Positions 5,901-13,499 of a stretch of 16,482 nt of DNA are shown piece after piece. Numbering within the stretch: the stretch's first letter is position 1; each line of letters opens with the position of its first letter. A program made the position numbers and the translations under genes. The stretch comes from Candidatus Thorarchaeota archaeon (lineage in GTDB: Archaea; Asgardarchaeota; Thorarchaeia; Thorarchaeales; Thorarchaeaceae), in the NCBI GenBank assembly GCA_016840245.1, contig JAEOST010000691.1:1-16482 (forward strand). The letters are read 5' to 3'. A model generated the notes under the pieces. The model made no database searches. It worked only from the letters and a program-made list of their open reading frames with translations, and was not told the origin of the DNA.

Positions 5901-6941
5901 TCATTTCATTTTTCTCAGAATCTGTTTCAGGTGCTTCCCATAACGATTGATTTCAGTCACTGCGTCTGCGGTATGTTCAGGGTATCGTAGTGAAGCTCCC
6001 TGATAGAAGAACATAAGCTGAGCATAACGAGCAGCTATGAACAGGTCAAGATAATCGAGATTTGATTCCGGCAATGGACTTGTTTCCAGATAGCCTTCTA
6101 CCAGTGCATCTTGCAGTTTAGGTGAGCTGCCTTCACAATCAACGAAGTAATGTGCCAATGCTACACCAAGATCAAAGATCCAGTATGCAAAACCACAATC
6201 ATCGAAATCGAAAGGCTTCGCTTCTCCTGCAAGAAATGCTACGTTGTCATCTACACCTAGGTCTGCATGGATCAAACCATAGACCTTCTTTCCCTTTCCT
6301 AACTGCTGACAGGCTTCTTGAACCCGATTTATGGCCTCATTGAATGATTCTTGATGGTTCTTTGGTATGGCTTCTCGCGCATCCTGTGCTGGAACTCCAT
6401 AGTCAAATCCATCTCCGTAGAGACCCTCCCAGTCCCAATGAGGTCGCTTGAATCCCTTAGGTCTTGTCCACGACATTGATTGCTCATGCATCTGACCAAT
6501 CACTCTTCCTAGAGACCTTAGATGGTGTGGACGATGACTCTTTGAAAGCAGTCTGCCCTCCACCCAACTGAGAAGAGTGCAGTTTCTTGGACTCGGGATA
6601 TCATGTTCTCCCTCAACTCGAGTCAGCCATTCTCCATCCAAGTTTCTGAAAGGAGTTGGCACTTCGATATCAGCAGCTCGTAGAGCTGCCAACCACTCAA
6701 CTTCTGATTTGATATACTCTGGTTTCATATATCCCGGCTGATGCAGTCGCAGAGCATAGCGACCCGGGTGAATGGATGAGTCTGAGTCAGTTCCTTGTGG
6801 AATGACAACCTGATACAGTCCATTTCCACGGACCGATTTCAGTCTGAGCTCTGCTCCATCTATCCCATACCTCTCAAGAGCTTTCTTTGCAAGGAATCTC
6901 ATTCGAAGCACAAATGCGCGGTAGCTTACTTGGTTTGACAT
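5901..6941 (-). CDS. APH/choline-kinase-like phosphotransferase
   Basis: This 346-residue protein has the protein-kinase-like fold of the aminoglycoside phosphotransferase / homoserine kinase type II / choline kinase group. The N-lobe includes GNGLYQVVIP and YALRLHQPG (strand with the probable ATP-binding Lys replaced by Arg). LSWVEGRLL is the hinge. The catalytic loop reads LIHADLGVDDNVAF (H225, D227, N233) and the metal loop PFDFDDCGFAYW (D245, D247). The catalytic loop is H-x-D-x5-N, one residue longer than the common H-x-D-x4-N. The substrate is a small amino- or hydroxyl-bearing molecule; drug resistance is not implied. The start is uncertain: the ATG at 6941 has AGGT close upstream, and a GTG at 6965 would add eight residues. 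Confidence 0.78.
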   Translation of the reverse strand: MSNQVSYRAFVLRMRFLAKKALERYGIDGAELRLKSVRGNGLYQVVIPQGTDSDSSIHPGRYALRLHQPGYMKPEYIKSEVEWLAALRAADIEVPTPFRNLDGEWLTRVEGEHDIPSPRNCTLLSWVEGRLLSKSHRPHHLRSLGRVIGQMHEQSMSWTRPKGFKRPHWDWEGLYGDGFDYGVPAQDAREAIPKNHQESFNEAINRVQEACQQLGKGKKVYGLIHADLGVDDNVAFLAGEAKPFDFDDCGFAYWIFDLGVALAHYFVDCEGSSPKLQDALVEGYLETSPLPESNLDYLDLFIAARYAQLMFFYQGASLRYPEHTADAVTEINRYGKHLKQILRKMK

Positions 6942-7037
6942 TTTACCTAACTCTTTTTTTGTCACCCATCAGTGATACACAATTCTAGAAATCCATTTGA
7001 TGTGAACAACAAAGTTACTGGAATATTACAGAAGTCG

Positions 7038-7136
7038 ATGAAACCCACATCAAGAATCAAATGTTCCTTGGATTCATTGATTTGTCATCGTTGTGGGCCT
7101 CAACCAGACCCTCCTTTAATTGGATATAAGATGTAA
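7038..7136 (+). CDS. Possible 32-aa zinc-knuckle microprotein
   Basis: A short open frame in the 212-base gap between two minus-strand genes encodes a product with C-x2-C (ICHRCG) and a Cys seven residues before it, then a Pro-rich tail (PQPDPP). Four metal ligands could be assembled from three Cys and one His. No good ribosome site precedes the ATG, and a frame this short can arise by chance. It is listed because this gap otherwise shows nothing but weak promoter-like AT-rich text. Confidence 0.18.
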   Translation: MKPTSRIKCSLDSLICHRCGPQPDPPLIGYKM

Positions 7137-7153
7137 TATCTGCGCAGGGGTGC

Positions 7154-8320
7154 TCAGCCATCCATAGCTTTCATGTCAGCTTGTTTGGCAATTTTCTCCT
7201 TTTCATTCTTCAATTCACTACCTCGTTTTCGTATCGCATCCTCATACCTGCCGATTTTCTTCTCAATTTCCTTGATGCGTTTAGTTCTCATTCCAACCTC
7301 TTTGCTTCTTAGGCTGTCTACTCTCTCAAACTCCTTTTTTGCAGCCTGCAATTCCTCCTTGGCTAGACGTAGCTGTTCCTCAAGACTCTCAAAATGCAAT
7401 CTCTTGACTTCAGCTGAATTCCTGTTGTTTCTAACTTCCTCATCTAGATGAGCACTAACGTTATCCAGATCAGACTTGATTGTCTTCAATTCTATATGGA
7501 GATGTGTAAGCTCGGTAGTGAGATACTTGATCCTGTCATCTGTAAGATGTTCTGGTATCTTTGACAATAGCGCATCAACTTCAGGAATTGGTTTCTCTAA
7601 CGAGGCAACGGTTGCAGGAGATGTAGACTCCGAAACTGGCGGACTTGGTGCAGGTTCTACTTTAGGAGCCTGAGTTATTGTTTCTACAATTCTCTCTGGA
7701 CTGAGTCTAGCTGGAGGCTCCCTCTCTATCGCAGTTTCAACAGGTGTTTTAGGTTCCACTGGAGGTGGTTCAATTACTGGACTCGGTGGAGGTTCAGGTT
7801 CAGCAATTGATGGTGTGCCTGTTGGTATCTGTTCTGTTGGAGGAGATGGTGGAGCAGCAGTAATTGGAGGCGTTGCAGGTTTAGGTGGCTCTACTGGTTC
7901 TACCGATGATGGTTCGGGGTCGCCTATTGTTTCACCCATAAACTCACGAACCTCACTAGCTCTAAGCATTCGAACCTCTACAATGCCCGAGTCCGCCTCT
8001 TCTATACCTACTTCGTCTGCTTTGGAAAAGGCCTCCATCGCTTTTTCCATCTCAGTCTTTTCTTTGGGTGTTGTTGTTCTCAAGCGGTCACGATCAACCT
8101 CGCTTGGTCTTACCCATTTGTCCTCTGTGACTGCACTAGATGATTCTGTCGGAGATGTGTAGGTTTCTTCGGGTTCAGCCTTCACATCTTCAATTACAGG
8201 AGCTGGTACTTTCTCCTCTTTCGCAGGCTCTTCTAGAGATACGAGAAGAGATGCTCCACATCTAGTACAAAACTTTCGAGTCACATTATTTGCTCTTCCA
8301 CACTTTGGACAGTTTCTCAA
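7154..8320 (-). CDS. Zinc-ribbon, proline-rich, coiled-coil protein
   Basis: This 388-residue protein has three parts. Residues 1-25 are a zinc ribbon with C4, C7, C18 and C21 (CPKC...CTRCGAS). Residues about 26-255 are a low-complexity Pro/Glu/Ser/Thr region with an especially proline-dense stretch at about 135-245 (many PP and PxxP), likely disordered. Residues about 260-385 form a long, highly charged helix with heptad-like Leu spacing, a probable coiled coil. No enzyme motif or membrane helix is seen. It looks like a scaffold or adaptor that dimerises through the coil. The start appears to be TTG at 8320, with GGATGG about seven bases upstream. It is divergent from the longin-GTPase genes and may be coregulated with them. 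Confidence 0.75.
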   Translation of the reverse strand: MRNCPKCGRANNVTRKFCTRCGASLLVSLEEPAKEEKVPAPVIEDVKAEPEETYTSPTESSSAVTEDKWVRPSEVDRDRLRTTTPKEKTEMEKAMEAFSKADEVGIEEADSGIVEVRMLRASEVREFMGETIGDPEPSSVEPVEPPKPATPPITAAPPSPPTEQIPTGTPSIAEPEPPPSPVIEPPPVEPKTPVETAIEREPPARLSPERIVETITQAPKVEPAPSPPVSESTSPATVASLEKPIPEVDALLSKIPEHLTDDRIKYLTTELTHLHIELKTIKSDLDNVSAHLDEEVRNNRNSAEVKRLHFESLEEQLRLAKEELQAAKKEFERVDSLRSKEVGMRTKRIKEIEKKIGRYEDAIRKRGSELKNEKEKIAKQADMKAMDG

Positions 8321-8342
8321 CTTTTAGCCATCCTCTCTCTAA

Positions 8343-10058
8343 ATGTCTGAAAACCGTTACACTTCTTCACTTCTAAATATTGTCAAGGAAGTGAACAGGT
8401 ATCTATCCATCATGTTCCACCCAAGGAAGGCTAATATTACAATGAAAAGGGGTAATCCTTGCGGGTGCATTGAACTGACGGGACATGCAATTGAAGCTAT
8501 ATTGATAACGGACAAAGGTGGTAGTCCAAGATTCTACATGCAAGTGGACCCTAGGGCCTTCGGTATGGATCCTGTATTGGCATCCAGCTTCTTTGCAGCC
8601 ATTGACATGTTCTCTAAGGAAGTGTTCGACCAGAAAGCACCTGTCTACCAGATAGACTATGGCGCACGACTCTTTACACTGATAAGTGGTGTACAAACCA
8701 ATTTGATAGCAGTTAGCACTCAACGACTCAGCCAAGATAACATCGAGATGCTGGATTCTTTATTGGCAGAGTTTGAGCTGGATTGGCTTGAGATTGTAGA
8801 TCCCTTTGACTATACCTTTGATGACTCATTCTTAGAAGTGTATCTTGACTCATTCGGAGAGCGAGTCATGGAGAAGTTATCATTTCGGATATTACCCGAT
8901 TCCTGGGTACCTTATTTCACAATCTCCCCCGATACTTCAGAAACAACTAGTGCTCTTTCCGAATTGATTGATGGATCTAGAAGTGTCAAAGAAATCACTG
9001 ATGTTACAGGATTATCGCAGAGAGAAATCGTTCTTGAGATGTCGAGGCTCTGGGCTCATCGCGTCATCAGATTTCGTAACATGCTCAACTTCAATGATTT
9101 CTTGAGTGCAAGAACTCATTTCCTACGTTACGTTCAAGCAACGTCGGATGAGATTCAAGAGCTTCGTACTCTCCATCCCGAGATGGTCAATGTACTCCCT
9201 CGTCTTGCTGGACTCTTGGATGGACGTAAGACAGTTCGTGAGATACTTGCAGAGATTGGATCATACCATGACGAGAGAGAAGTTCTTCGAACTCTTGACT
9301 ATCTTCTTGAGAAGAACGTAATCGAGGTTCTCTCTCCAGAGAAGAGACGTATTCTTCTTGCAAAAGAGGCACTTGAAATCACACTTCGTGTTGCAGAAGA
9401 GTCTTACTCCAAACATGAGGCTACTTCAGCACTTAACTCTGTGATGGACCGTAGCGACACTCCTGAAACACTTGGGCAGTTACAGCTCAATGATGGCAGA
9501 TGGACAGTTGATTTTGATTTCAAGATTCTAGAAGGACTCAGTCACAAGAGAGTGATGCTTCTCTACGGAGAATGGATGAAGTTCTTGGCTCAGTTTGCAG
9601 TTGAACTTGGCAAGGAGCAACTCGATACCTTCATTGAGAATCTTACATGGGCGTTCATTCATCGGATAATCAATCGCTACACTGCTTTCGACCTACGCGG
9701 ATTCGAGGAATTCGCTTTCTGGTTGGAGATTCTCAGTACGAAATATCGACCCCATGTTGGTGCTATCAGAACTACAAAACTGAAAATGAACGGTACAACC
9801 GTGATGGACGAGCTAGCAAATATCCTGATTACAAGAGGGCATATCATCTATCGTACAGACCGAATTGCACAGATTCCTCTCTCAGCTGAGAGTTTTCAGA
9901 GAGATGCAGTTTCTGGCGATGATTTTGATTGTGAAGCTATTGACACACTCAAACAGATTATGATCGAGTATACGAAACTTGGCTCTGCAGCTAAGCTCGC
10001 ACTTCTAATTCTTGCAACGCAACGTGATATTCAAGTTCCAGGAGATGTTCTCAAATGA
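8343..10058 (+). CDS. Longin/roadblock-like and winged-helix protein beside a small GTPase
   Basis: In this 571-residue protein, residues about 40-150 alternate strands and helices in the manner of longin/roadblock domains: ELTGHAIEAILITDKGGSP, SSFFAAIDMFSKEVF, YQIDYGARLFTLIS, TNLIAVST. That pattern is common in Asgard proteins next to small GTPases. Residues about 203-245 (LIDGSRSVKEITDVTGL...WAHRVIRF) and 287-330 (LLDGRKTVREILAEIGS...LEKNVIEVL) read as two winged-helix units. The remainder (about 340-571) is mostly helical and unrecognised. By analogy with longin and MglB-type proteins it may bind or regulate the GTPase encoded 74 bases downstream. The ATG at 8343 has no clear ribosome site and may be leaderless. 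Confidence 0.72.
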   Translation: MSENRYTSSLLNIVKEVNRYLSIMFHPRKANITMKRGNPCGCIELTGHAIEAILITDKGGSPRFYMQVDPRAFGMDPVLASSFFAAIDMFSKEVFDQKAPVYQIDYGARLFTLISGVQTNLIAVSTQRLSQDNIEMLDSLLAEFELDWLEIVDPFDYTFDDSFLEVYLDSFGERVMEKLSFRILPDSWVPYFTISPDTSETTSALSELIDGSRSVKEITDVTGLSQREIVLEMSRLWAHRVIRFRNMLNFNDFLSARTHFLRYVQATSDEIQELRTLHPEMVNVLPRLAGLLDGRKTVREILAEIGSYHDEREVLRTLDYLLEKNVIEVLSPEKRRILLAKEALEITLRVAEESYSKHEATSALNSVMDRSDTPETLGQLQLNDGRWTVDFDFKILEGLSHKRVMLLYGEWMKFLAQFAVELGKEQLDTFIENLTWAFIHRIINRYTAFDLRGFEEFAFWLEILSTKYRPHVGAIRTTKLKMNGTTVMDELANILITRGHIIYRTDRIAQIPLSAESFQRDAVSGDDFDCEAIDTLKQIMIEYTKLGSAAKLALLILATQRDIQVPGDVLK

Positions 10059-10126
10059 AACAGTATGATGTGTTTAATCTGGCTGTAACAACAGTTATGA
10101 ATCATGAGAACCTGATTATGAGGTGA
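10055..10126 (+). CDS. Possible 23-aa linker ORF
   Basis: A 23-codon frame starts with an ATG that overlaps the stop of the longin-like gene (ATGA) and ends with the TGA that forms part of GAGGTGA, the ribosome site of the GTPase gene. No conserved motif is visible. It could carry ribosomes from one gene to the next, or it could be chance. Confidence 0.22.
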   Translation: MKQYDVFNLAVTTVMNHENLIMR

Positions 10127-10132
10127 ACACGA

Positions 10133-10645
10133 ATGGTGACATATCTGCTAAAAGTAGTAACCGTGGGTGCGGCATCAGTAGGAAAGACAAGTATGATCAT
10201 TCGATATTCTACAGGTTCTTTTCGAGAACACTACTCACCCACACTTGGAGTAGGATTTGCCTACAAGAAGATGAAGATTGAGGAGAACACTGTCAATCTG
10301 CAGATATGGGATTTGGGTGCTCAGGACTTTCTTGAGCTTGCACGTGCAAATTATTACATGGGAGGACAGGGAGTCATCTTTGTCTTTGATGTCACAAGCT
10401 GGGAGTCCCTCAATGAGATTCACCAATGGAAGAGTGAAGTGGATCGCAATCTAGATGAGTATCAGGGGCTTCTTGTAGGTAACAAGACGGATTTGGTTAT
10501 GGAACGCGTTATCTCTACTGAAGAGGCTCAACAGGCGGCTGAAAACTTCGGTATGGACTATATTGAAGCATCTGTGAGACTGAATCAGAATGTAAACAAG
10601 ACATTCGAAACTATTGCAAGGAAAGTCATTGGATCATTTCTCTGA
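10133..10645 (+). CDS. Ras/Rab-like small GTPase with altered switch II
   Basis: This is a complete 170-residue small GTPase. G1 is GAASVGKTS (12-20), G2 is T37 in SPTLG, G3 is WDLGAQ (59-64), G4 is NKTD (117-120) and G5 is EASVR (145-149). The fold order is that of Ras/Rab. G3 normally reads WDTAGQ; here the glycine and alanine are swapped, so the residue matching Ras Gly60 is Ala63 while the catalytic Gln64 remains. G5 also departs from the usual SAK. There is no C-terminal Cys for lipid attachment (ends GSFL). GAGGTGA six bases before the ATG at 10133 is an excellent ribosome site. It follows the longin-like gene in one likely transcript and converges with the MFS gene, four bases away. 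Confidence 0.92.
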   Translation: MVTYLLKVVTVGAASVGKTSMIIRYSTGSFREHYSPTLGVGFAYKKMKIEENTVNLQIWDLGAQDFLELARANYYMGGQGVIFVFDVTSWESLNEIHQWKSEVDRNLDEYQGLLVGNKTDLVMERVISTEEAQQAAENFGMDYIEASVRLNQNVNKTFETIARKVIGSFL

Positions 10646-10649
10646 TTGC

Positions 10650-12032
10650 TTAGTCTAGTTCAATCTCTCCATTCTCTATATCCTCAACTTTGAATCGAGG
10701 CTCAATACTCTTAGTTGCTAGAACAATGAGAATCACTATGTTTAGGACAAGGGCCATCATTAATAGAGGTACACCTTGAAAGAGTTCGTAGATGTATCCA
10801 GATAGAACTGGTGCAAAGGTACCAGTCAGCAAAACAAAGAATGTAGTGAGGCCAAGCATCTTGCCCAGTTCTTGTCGAGGTAATGACTTCTGAATATACG
10901 TGTTGATCACTGACATCCATAGAACATCATTGATTGACTTAATTGCAGTTCCAATGAATGCCAATGAAAAAATGACTCCAAGTCCCGGATAGAAGGCGTT
11001 CAGTGCATCAACCCAACTCTGAGGTGCAATGTATTGAACTGTCTGTGCTATAATAAGGAGTGATATCGCTACTGGCATGACTGAATATACTGCAATGGTC
11101 AGCTTCTTACCACCCCTCTTATCGAACACCCTACCTAGATACAATGTGAGTGGAACTGAGATAATTAGAGTCAATAGTAGCATGAGATTGATGTCTCCTA
11201 TCCCAAAAGCAAGGGTCTCATTGACGTAATATAGATTTGAGAATCCATAGAAATTGTCGCTGAGTGCATCAATAATCATAACTGCAATAAATACCGGGAA
11301 AATCTTAGCCAGTAATCTTATTCCTCTCCAGTTTTCAGAGAACATATCTCTCAGAAAACTACTCGTCTTATCCCTCTCTGGTACTGGCGTTGAGTCCAAC
11401 CAGATAATTCGAATAATGGTACATGCCACATAGAGTATACCTGCCACTAGAAACAGGACCCTCATGACATCGACAAATAACCAACCTGTGCCCAGAAGAA
11501 CACCGACTGCAAAAAGGGGTACGAGACCCAATACTGTCCCAAGGGTAAAGAGACTGACTGCAACTCCACCATGTCTTCGGTCGATGACCTCCATTATGTA
11601 TGCAGTTCCACCCTTGCCAGTGAAGTTTGATGAAGCCATTGTCAACAGTCCAAGGGCTATTGACCAGATGTCATATGCAAATGCAAGAATGAGGAATCCT
11701 ACAGCATTGAAACCCATAGTGATGTAGGAGAGTCGCTTCCTGTCGTAGTTATCAGCTAGATATCCTGCTATGAAAGATGCTACTAGAATGATGGCAATCA
11801 CTGCTGAGAATAAGACTCCGACATAGAAGTAAGAGATACCTATGTCCCTGAAATAGAGTGTATAATATCTGCCAATAACTTGCATACTTGAATAGATCCA
11901 TGCTGTAGCAATGAACACACGGAAATTACGATTGGACATCACAGATTTAACAGACTCTCGCCATGTAGGTTCTAGATTGGTCATATCATCCGCTGATTCA
12001 CTCACGGATTCGTCTTCAGTTGGGTCTTCCAA
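10650..12032 (-). CDS. MFS transporter
   Basis: This 460-residue protein of the major facilitator superfamily has about twelve hydrophobic segments in two halves. Motif A is clear between helices 2 and 3 (GYLADNYDRKRL, 90-101) and recurs in the second half (GRVFDKRGGKKL). A basic cytoplasmic loop separates the halves. The N-terminus is acidic and soluble. The substrate cannot be named; export of a small molecule by proton antiport is the commonest role in this branch. The start is uncertain: the open frame begins with TTG at 12032 without a good ribosome site, while the ATG at 11984 would give 444 residues and begin just before the first helix. Confidence 0.82.
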   Translation of the reverse strand: MEDPTEDESVSESADDMTNLEPTWRESVKSVMSNRNFRVFIATAWIYSSMQVIGRYYTLYFRDIGISYFYVGVLFSAVIAIILVASFIAGYLADNYDRKRLSYITMGFNAVGFLILAFAYDIWSIALGLLTMASSNFTGKGGTAYIMEVIDRRHGGVAVSLFTLGTVLGLVPLFAVGVLLGTGWLFVDVMRVLFLVAGILYVACTIIRIIWLDSTPVPERDKTSSFLRDMFSENWRGIRLLAKIFPVFIAVMIIDALSDNFYGFSNLYYVNETLAFGIGDINLMLLLTLIISVPLTLYLGRVFDKRGGKKLTIAVYSVMPVAISLLIIAQTVQYIAPQSWVDALNAFYPGLGVIFSLAFIGTAIKSINDVLWMSVINTYIQKSLPRQELGKMLGLTTFFVLLTGTFAPVLSGYIYELFQGVPLLMMALVLNIVILIVLATKSIEPRFKVEDIENGEIELD

Positions 12033-12054
12033 TATAGTCAGGAGGCTCCCGTCC

Positions 12055-12066
12055 TTGAATATTCAA
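12055..12066. promoter_or_regulatory. Palindrome upstream of the MFS gene
   Basis: TTGAATATTCAA is a perfect 12-base palindrome about 23 bases before the TTG start and overlaps the AT-rich stretch where a TATA box would be expected. A repressor site is possible. About four such palindromes are expected by chance in a window this size. Confidence 0.22.
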
Positions 12067-12136
12067 TAGTATGATGATACGCATTCAAAGATAACTTATC
12101 AACAGCATCTTCTACGTAATCTTTCCAGTCTTGATT

Positions 12137-12147
12137 CTAATTTAAAG
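12137..12147 (+). promoter_or_regulatory. TATA-like box for the flavin reductase gene
   Basis: CTAATTTAAAG would direct transcription from near 12170 and leave a leader of about 70 bases before the ATG at 12242. No riboswitch-like fold was recognised in that leader. Confidence 0.35.
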
Positions 12148-12241
12148 GAGATTCACATTATAGGGTCACCAATTGTGACTTTGAAATTGCTTAGAAAACT
12201 GACCTCAAATGCTACTTGTTCATCACTTCAGGTGACAGATT

Positions 12242-12811
12242 ATGACAAAGATACAGATCAATCCCGGACTTGCACCCTTTCCAAAGCCAACAGCGCTCAT
12301 TGGATCACTAGTAGACGGCCGTCCGAACTTCATGGACATCGTGTGGTTCAATCGAATGAATTTCACTCCAAATATCTGGGCTGCATCTGTGAACAGGAAG
12401 CACCACACGCTCAAGGGAATTAAAGAGAACAACACTTTCAGTCTCAATATCCCCTCAACCAAGCTTGTTGAGAAGACTGACTACTGTGGATTGGTGTCTG
12501 GTCGAGATGTAGACAAGTCTGAGCTCTTTGAGGTGTTCTATGGAGAGTTGAAGACTGCTCCAATGATAGCTGAGTGCCCTGTCTGTGTAGAGTGTTCTGT
12601 TCATGATCTAATAGAACTCACGGACCACTTCATCATCCTTGGTGAAGTGAAGGGCATCTACACTGAAGAGCAGTTTATGACCGATGGTGTATTAGATCCA
12701 AAGAAGATGGATCCTATTGTCTTCACGCGTCCAGGTCCTAAGGGATCCTATTGGGCGCTGGGTGAATTTGTAGGACAAGCATGGTCTATTGGTAAGAACG
12801 TAGGTGAGTAA
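12242..12811 (+). CDS. Flavin reductase-like protein (FMN-binding split barrel)
   Basis: This 189-residue protein resembles the flavin reductase-like domain family: PFPKPTALIGSLVDGRPNFM at the start, then ASVNRKHHTLKGIKENNTFSLNIPS, then GEVKGIYTEEQFM near the end. Such proteins bind FMN in a split beta-barrel and either reduce free flavin with NAD(P)H or act as flavoprotein electron carriers. The motif VEKTDYCGLVSGRDVDKSELF, where the Cys is common in archaeal members, is present. The ATG at 12242 has AGGTGA six bases upstream. It stands alone on its strand and converges with the aldolase gene, with six bases between stop codons. A link to the neighbouring aminotransferase-aldolase pair is possible but unproven. 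Confidence 0.82.
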   Translation: MTKIQINPGLAPFPKPTALIGSLVDGRPNFMDIVWFNRMNFTPNIWAASVNRKHHTLKGIKENNTFSLNIPSTKLVEKTDYCGLVSGRDVDKSELFEVFYGELKTAPMIAECPVCVECSVHDLIELTDHFIILGEVKGIYTEEQFMTDGVLDPKKMDPIVFTRPGPKGSYWALGEFVGQAWSIGKNVGE

Positions 12812-12817
12812 GCAGAC

Positions 12818-13477
12818 TTACTTCTCCTCTATTTTGGAGTACTTCCGAAGATAGTATTGATGCATGATATGTGCTTCAAACTTGCTGATGGTTTTAGCAC
12901 CACCAAGAAACTCAGCTTCGATGAAGGCCTTACAGGTCTTCTCCAGTACGAATGCGCAGGTGAATGCCTCGTCCATATCTCTTCCTAGACATACCGCTCC
13001 ATGATTTGCCATGAGTGCTGCATTACGACCCTTGAGTGCCTTCACAGTTTCCTTCACCAGTTTCTTTGTAGATGGTAGTGCATACTTAGCTACTCTCACA
13101 GAGGGGCCAATGATTTGGGCCATATCATCAAGAATGGGTGGTATTTCTCGACGGGCTGCAGCCACGGTTGATGCATTCATTGAATGGATGTGAATAATCG
13201 CACCAATCTTCTTTCTGCTCTTGTATATCTCAACATGCATCTTCATCTCAGATGATGGTTTGTGAGGGCCTGACCACTCGACTTTCTTGTCTTTAAACTC
13301 AACAAGTGCCATGTCTTCTGGAGTTGCTGTTTCGTAGCTTAATCCAGAGGGTGTGATAACGAATGAGGTCTCATCAACTCTGCATGAGATATTACCCCAT
13401 GTTCCTCCAACTAACTGATTCTCAAGCAGTTTCTTTCCCGAGCTGCACACCGCTTCTCTTGCCTCTTGAATATCCAT
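12818..13477 (-). CDS. Class II aldolase/adducin family, fuculose-phosphate-aldolase-like
   Basis: This 219-residue protein has the full zinc site of class II aldolases of the FucA type: E77 in KPSSEMKMH, H96 and H98 in IIHIHSMNAS, and H159 in MANHGAVCLG. GGTWGNIS and ITPSGLSYE bind the substrate phosphate in FucA. The family cleaves or forms sugar phosphates, classically fuculose-1-phosphate to dihydroxyacetone phosphate and lactaldehyde. Related members act on other short sugars or decarboxylate, so the substrate is left open. The ATG at 13477 is preferred (AAGTGA upstream); a GTG at 13486 would add three residues. It lies 22 bases after the aminotransferase gene and is surely cotranscribed with it. 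Confidence 0.85.
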   Translation of the reverse strand: MDIQEAREAVCSSGKKLLENQLVGGTWGNISCRVDETSFVITPSGLSYETATPEDMALVEFKDKKVEWSGPHKPSSEMKMHVEIYKSRKKIGAIIHIHSMNASTVAAARREIPPILDDMAQIIGPSVRVAKYALPSTKKLVKETVKALKGRNAALMANHGAVCLGRDMDEAFTCAFVLEKTCKAFIEAEFLGGAKTISKFEAHIMHQYYLRKYSKIEEK

Positions 13478-13499
13478 ATTATTCACTTCTTTCTTTGTA

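Noticed and set aside
6950..6960. T-rich run as a terminator between the phosphotransferase and zinc-ribbon genes
   Set aside because: It lies in the start region of the minus-strand phosphotransferase gene, where it reads as Lys codons upstream of the ATG, and no hairpin precedes it.
7600..7930. Apparent tandem repeat in the proline-rich region
   Set aside because: The similarity comes from recurring Pro/Glu/Val codons; no unit of fixed length recurs.
7173..8162. Open frames on the plus strand opposite the zinc-ribbon coiled-coil gene
   Set aside because: They mirror the low-complexity Pro/Glu codons of the real gene, giving Ser/Gly-rich nonsense without ribosome sites or motifs.
10166..10192. 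Ala-Ser in place of Gly-Gly in the P-loop of the GTPase at 10133
   Set aside because: Rab proteins commonly carry Ser/Ala at these positions, so this alone is not unusual; only the switch II change was kept.
12175..12462. Two open frames overlapping the start of the flavin reductase gene, one on each strand
   Set aside because: The flavin reductase frame has family similarity and an AGGTGA site; these overlap it out of frame or antisense and show no domain.
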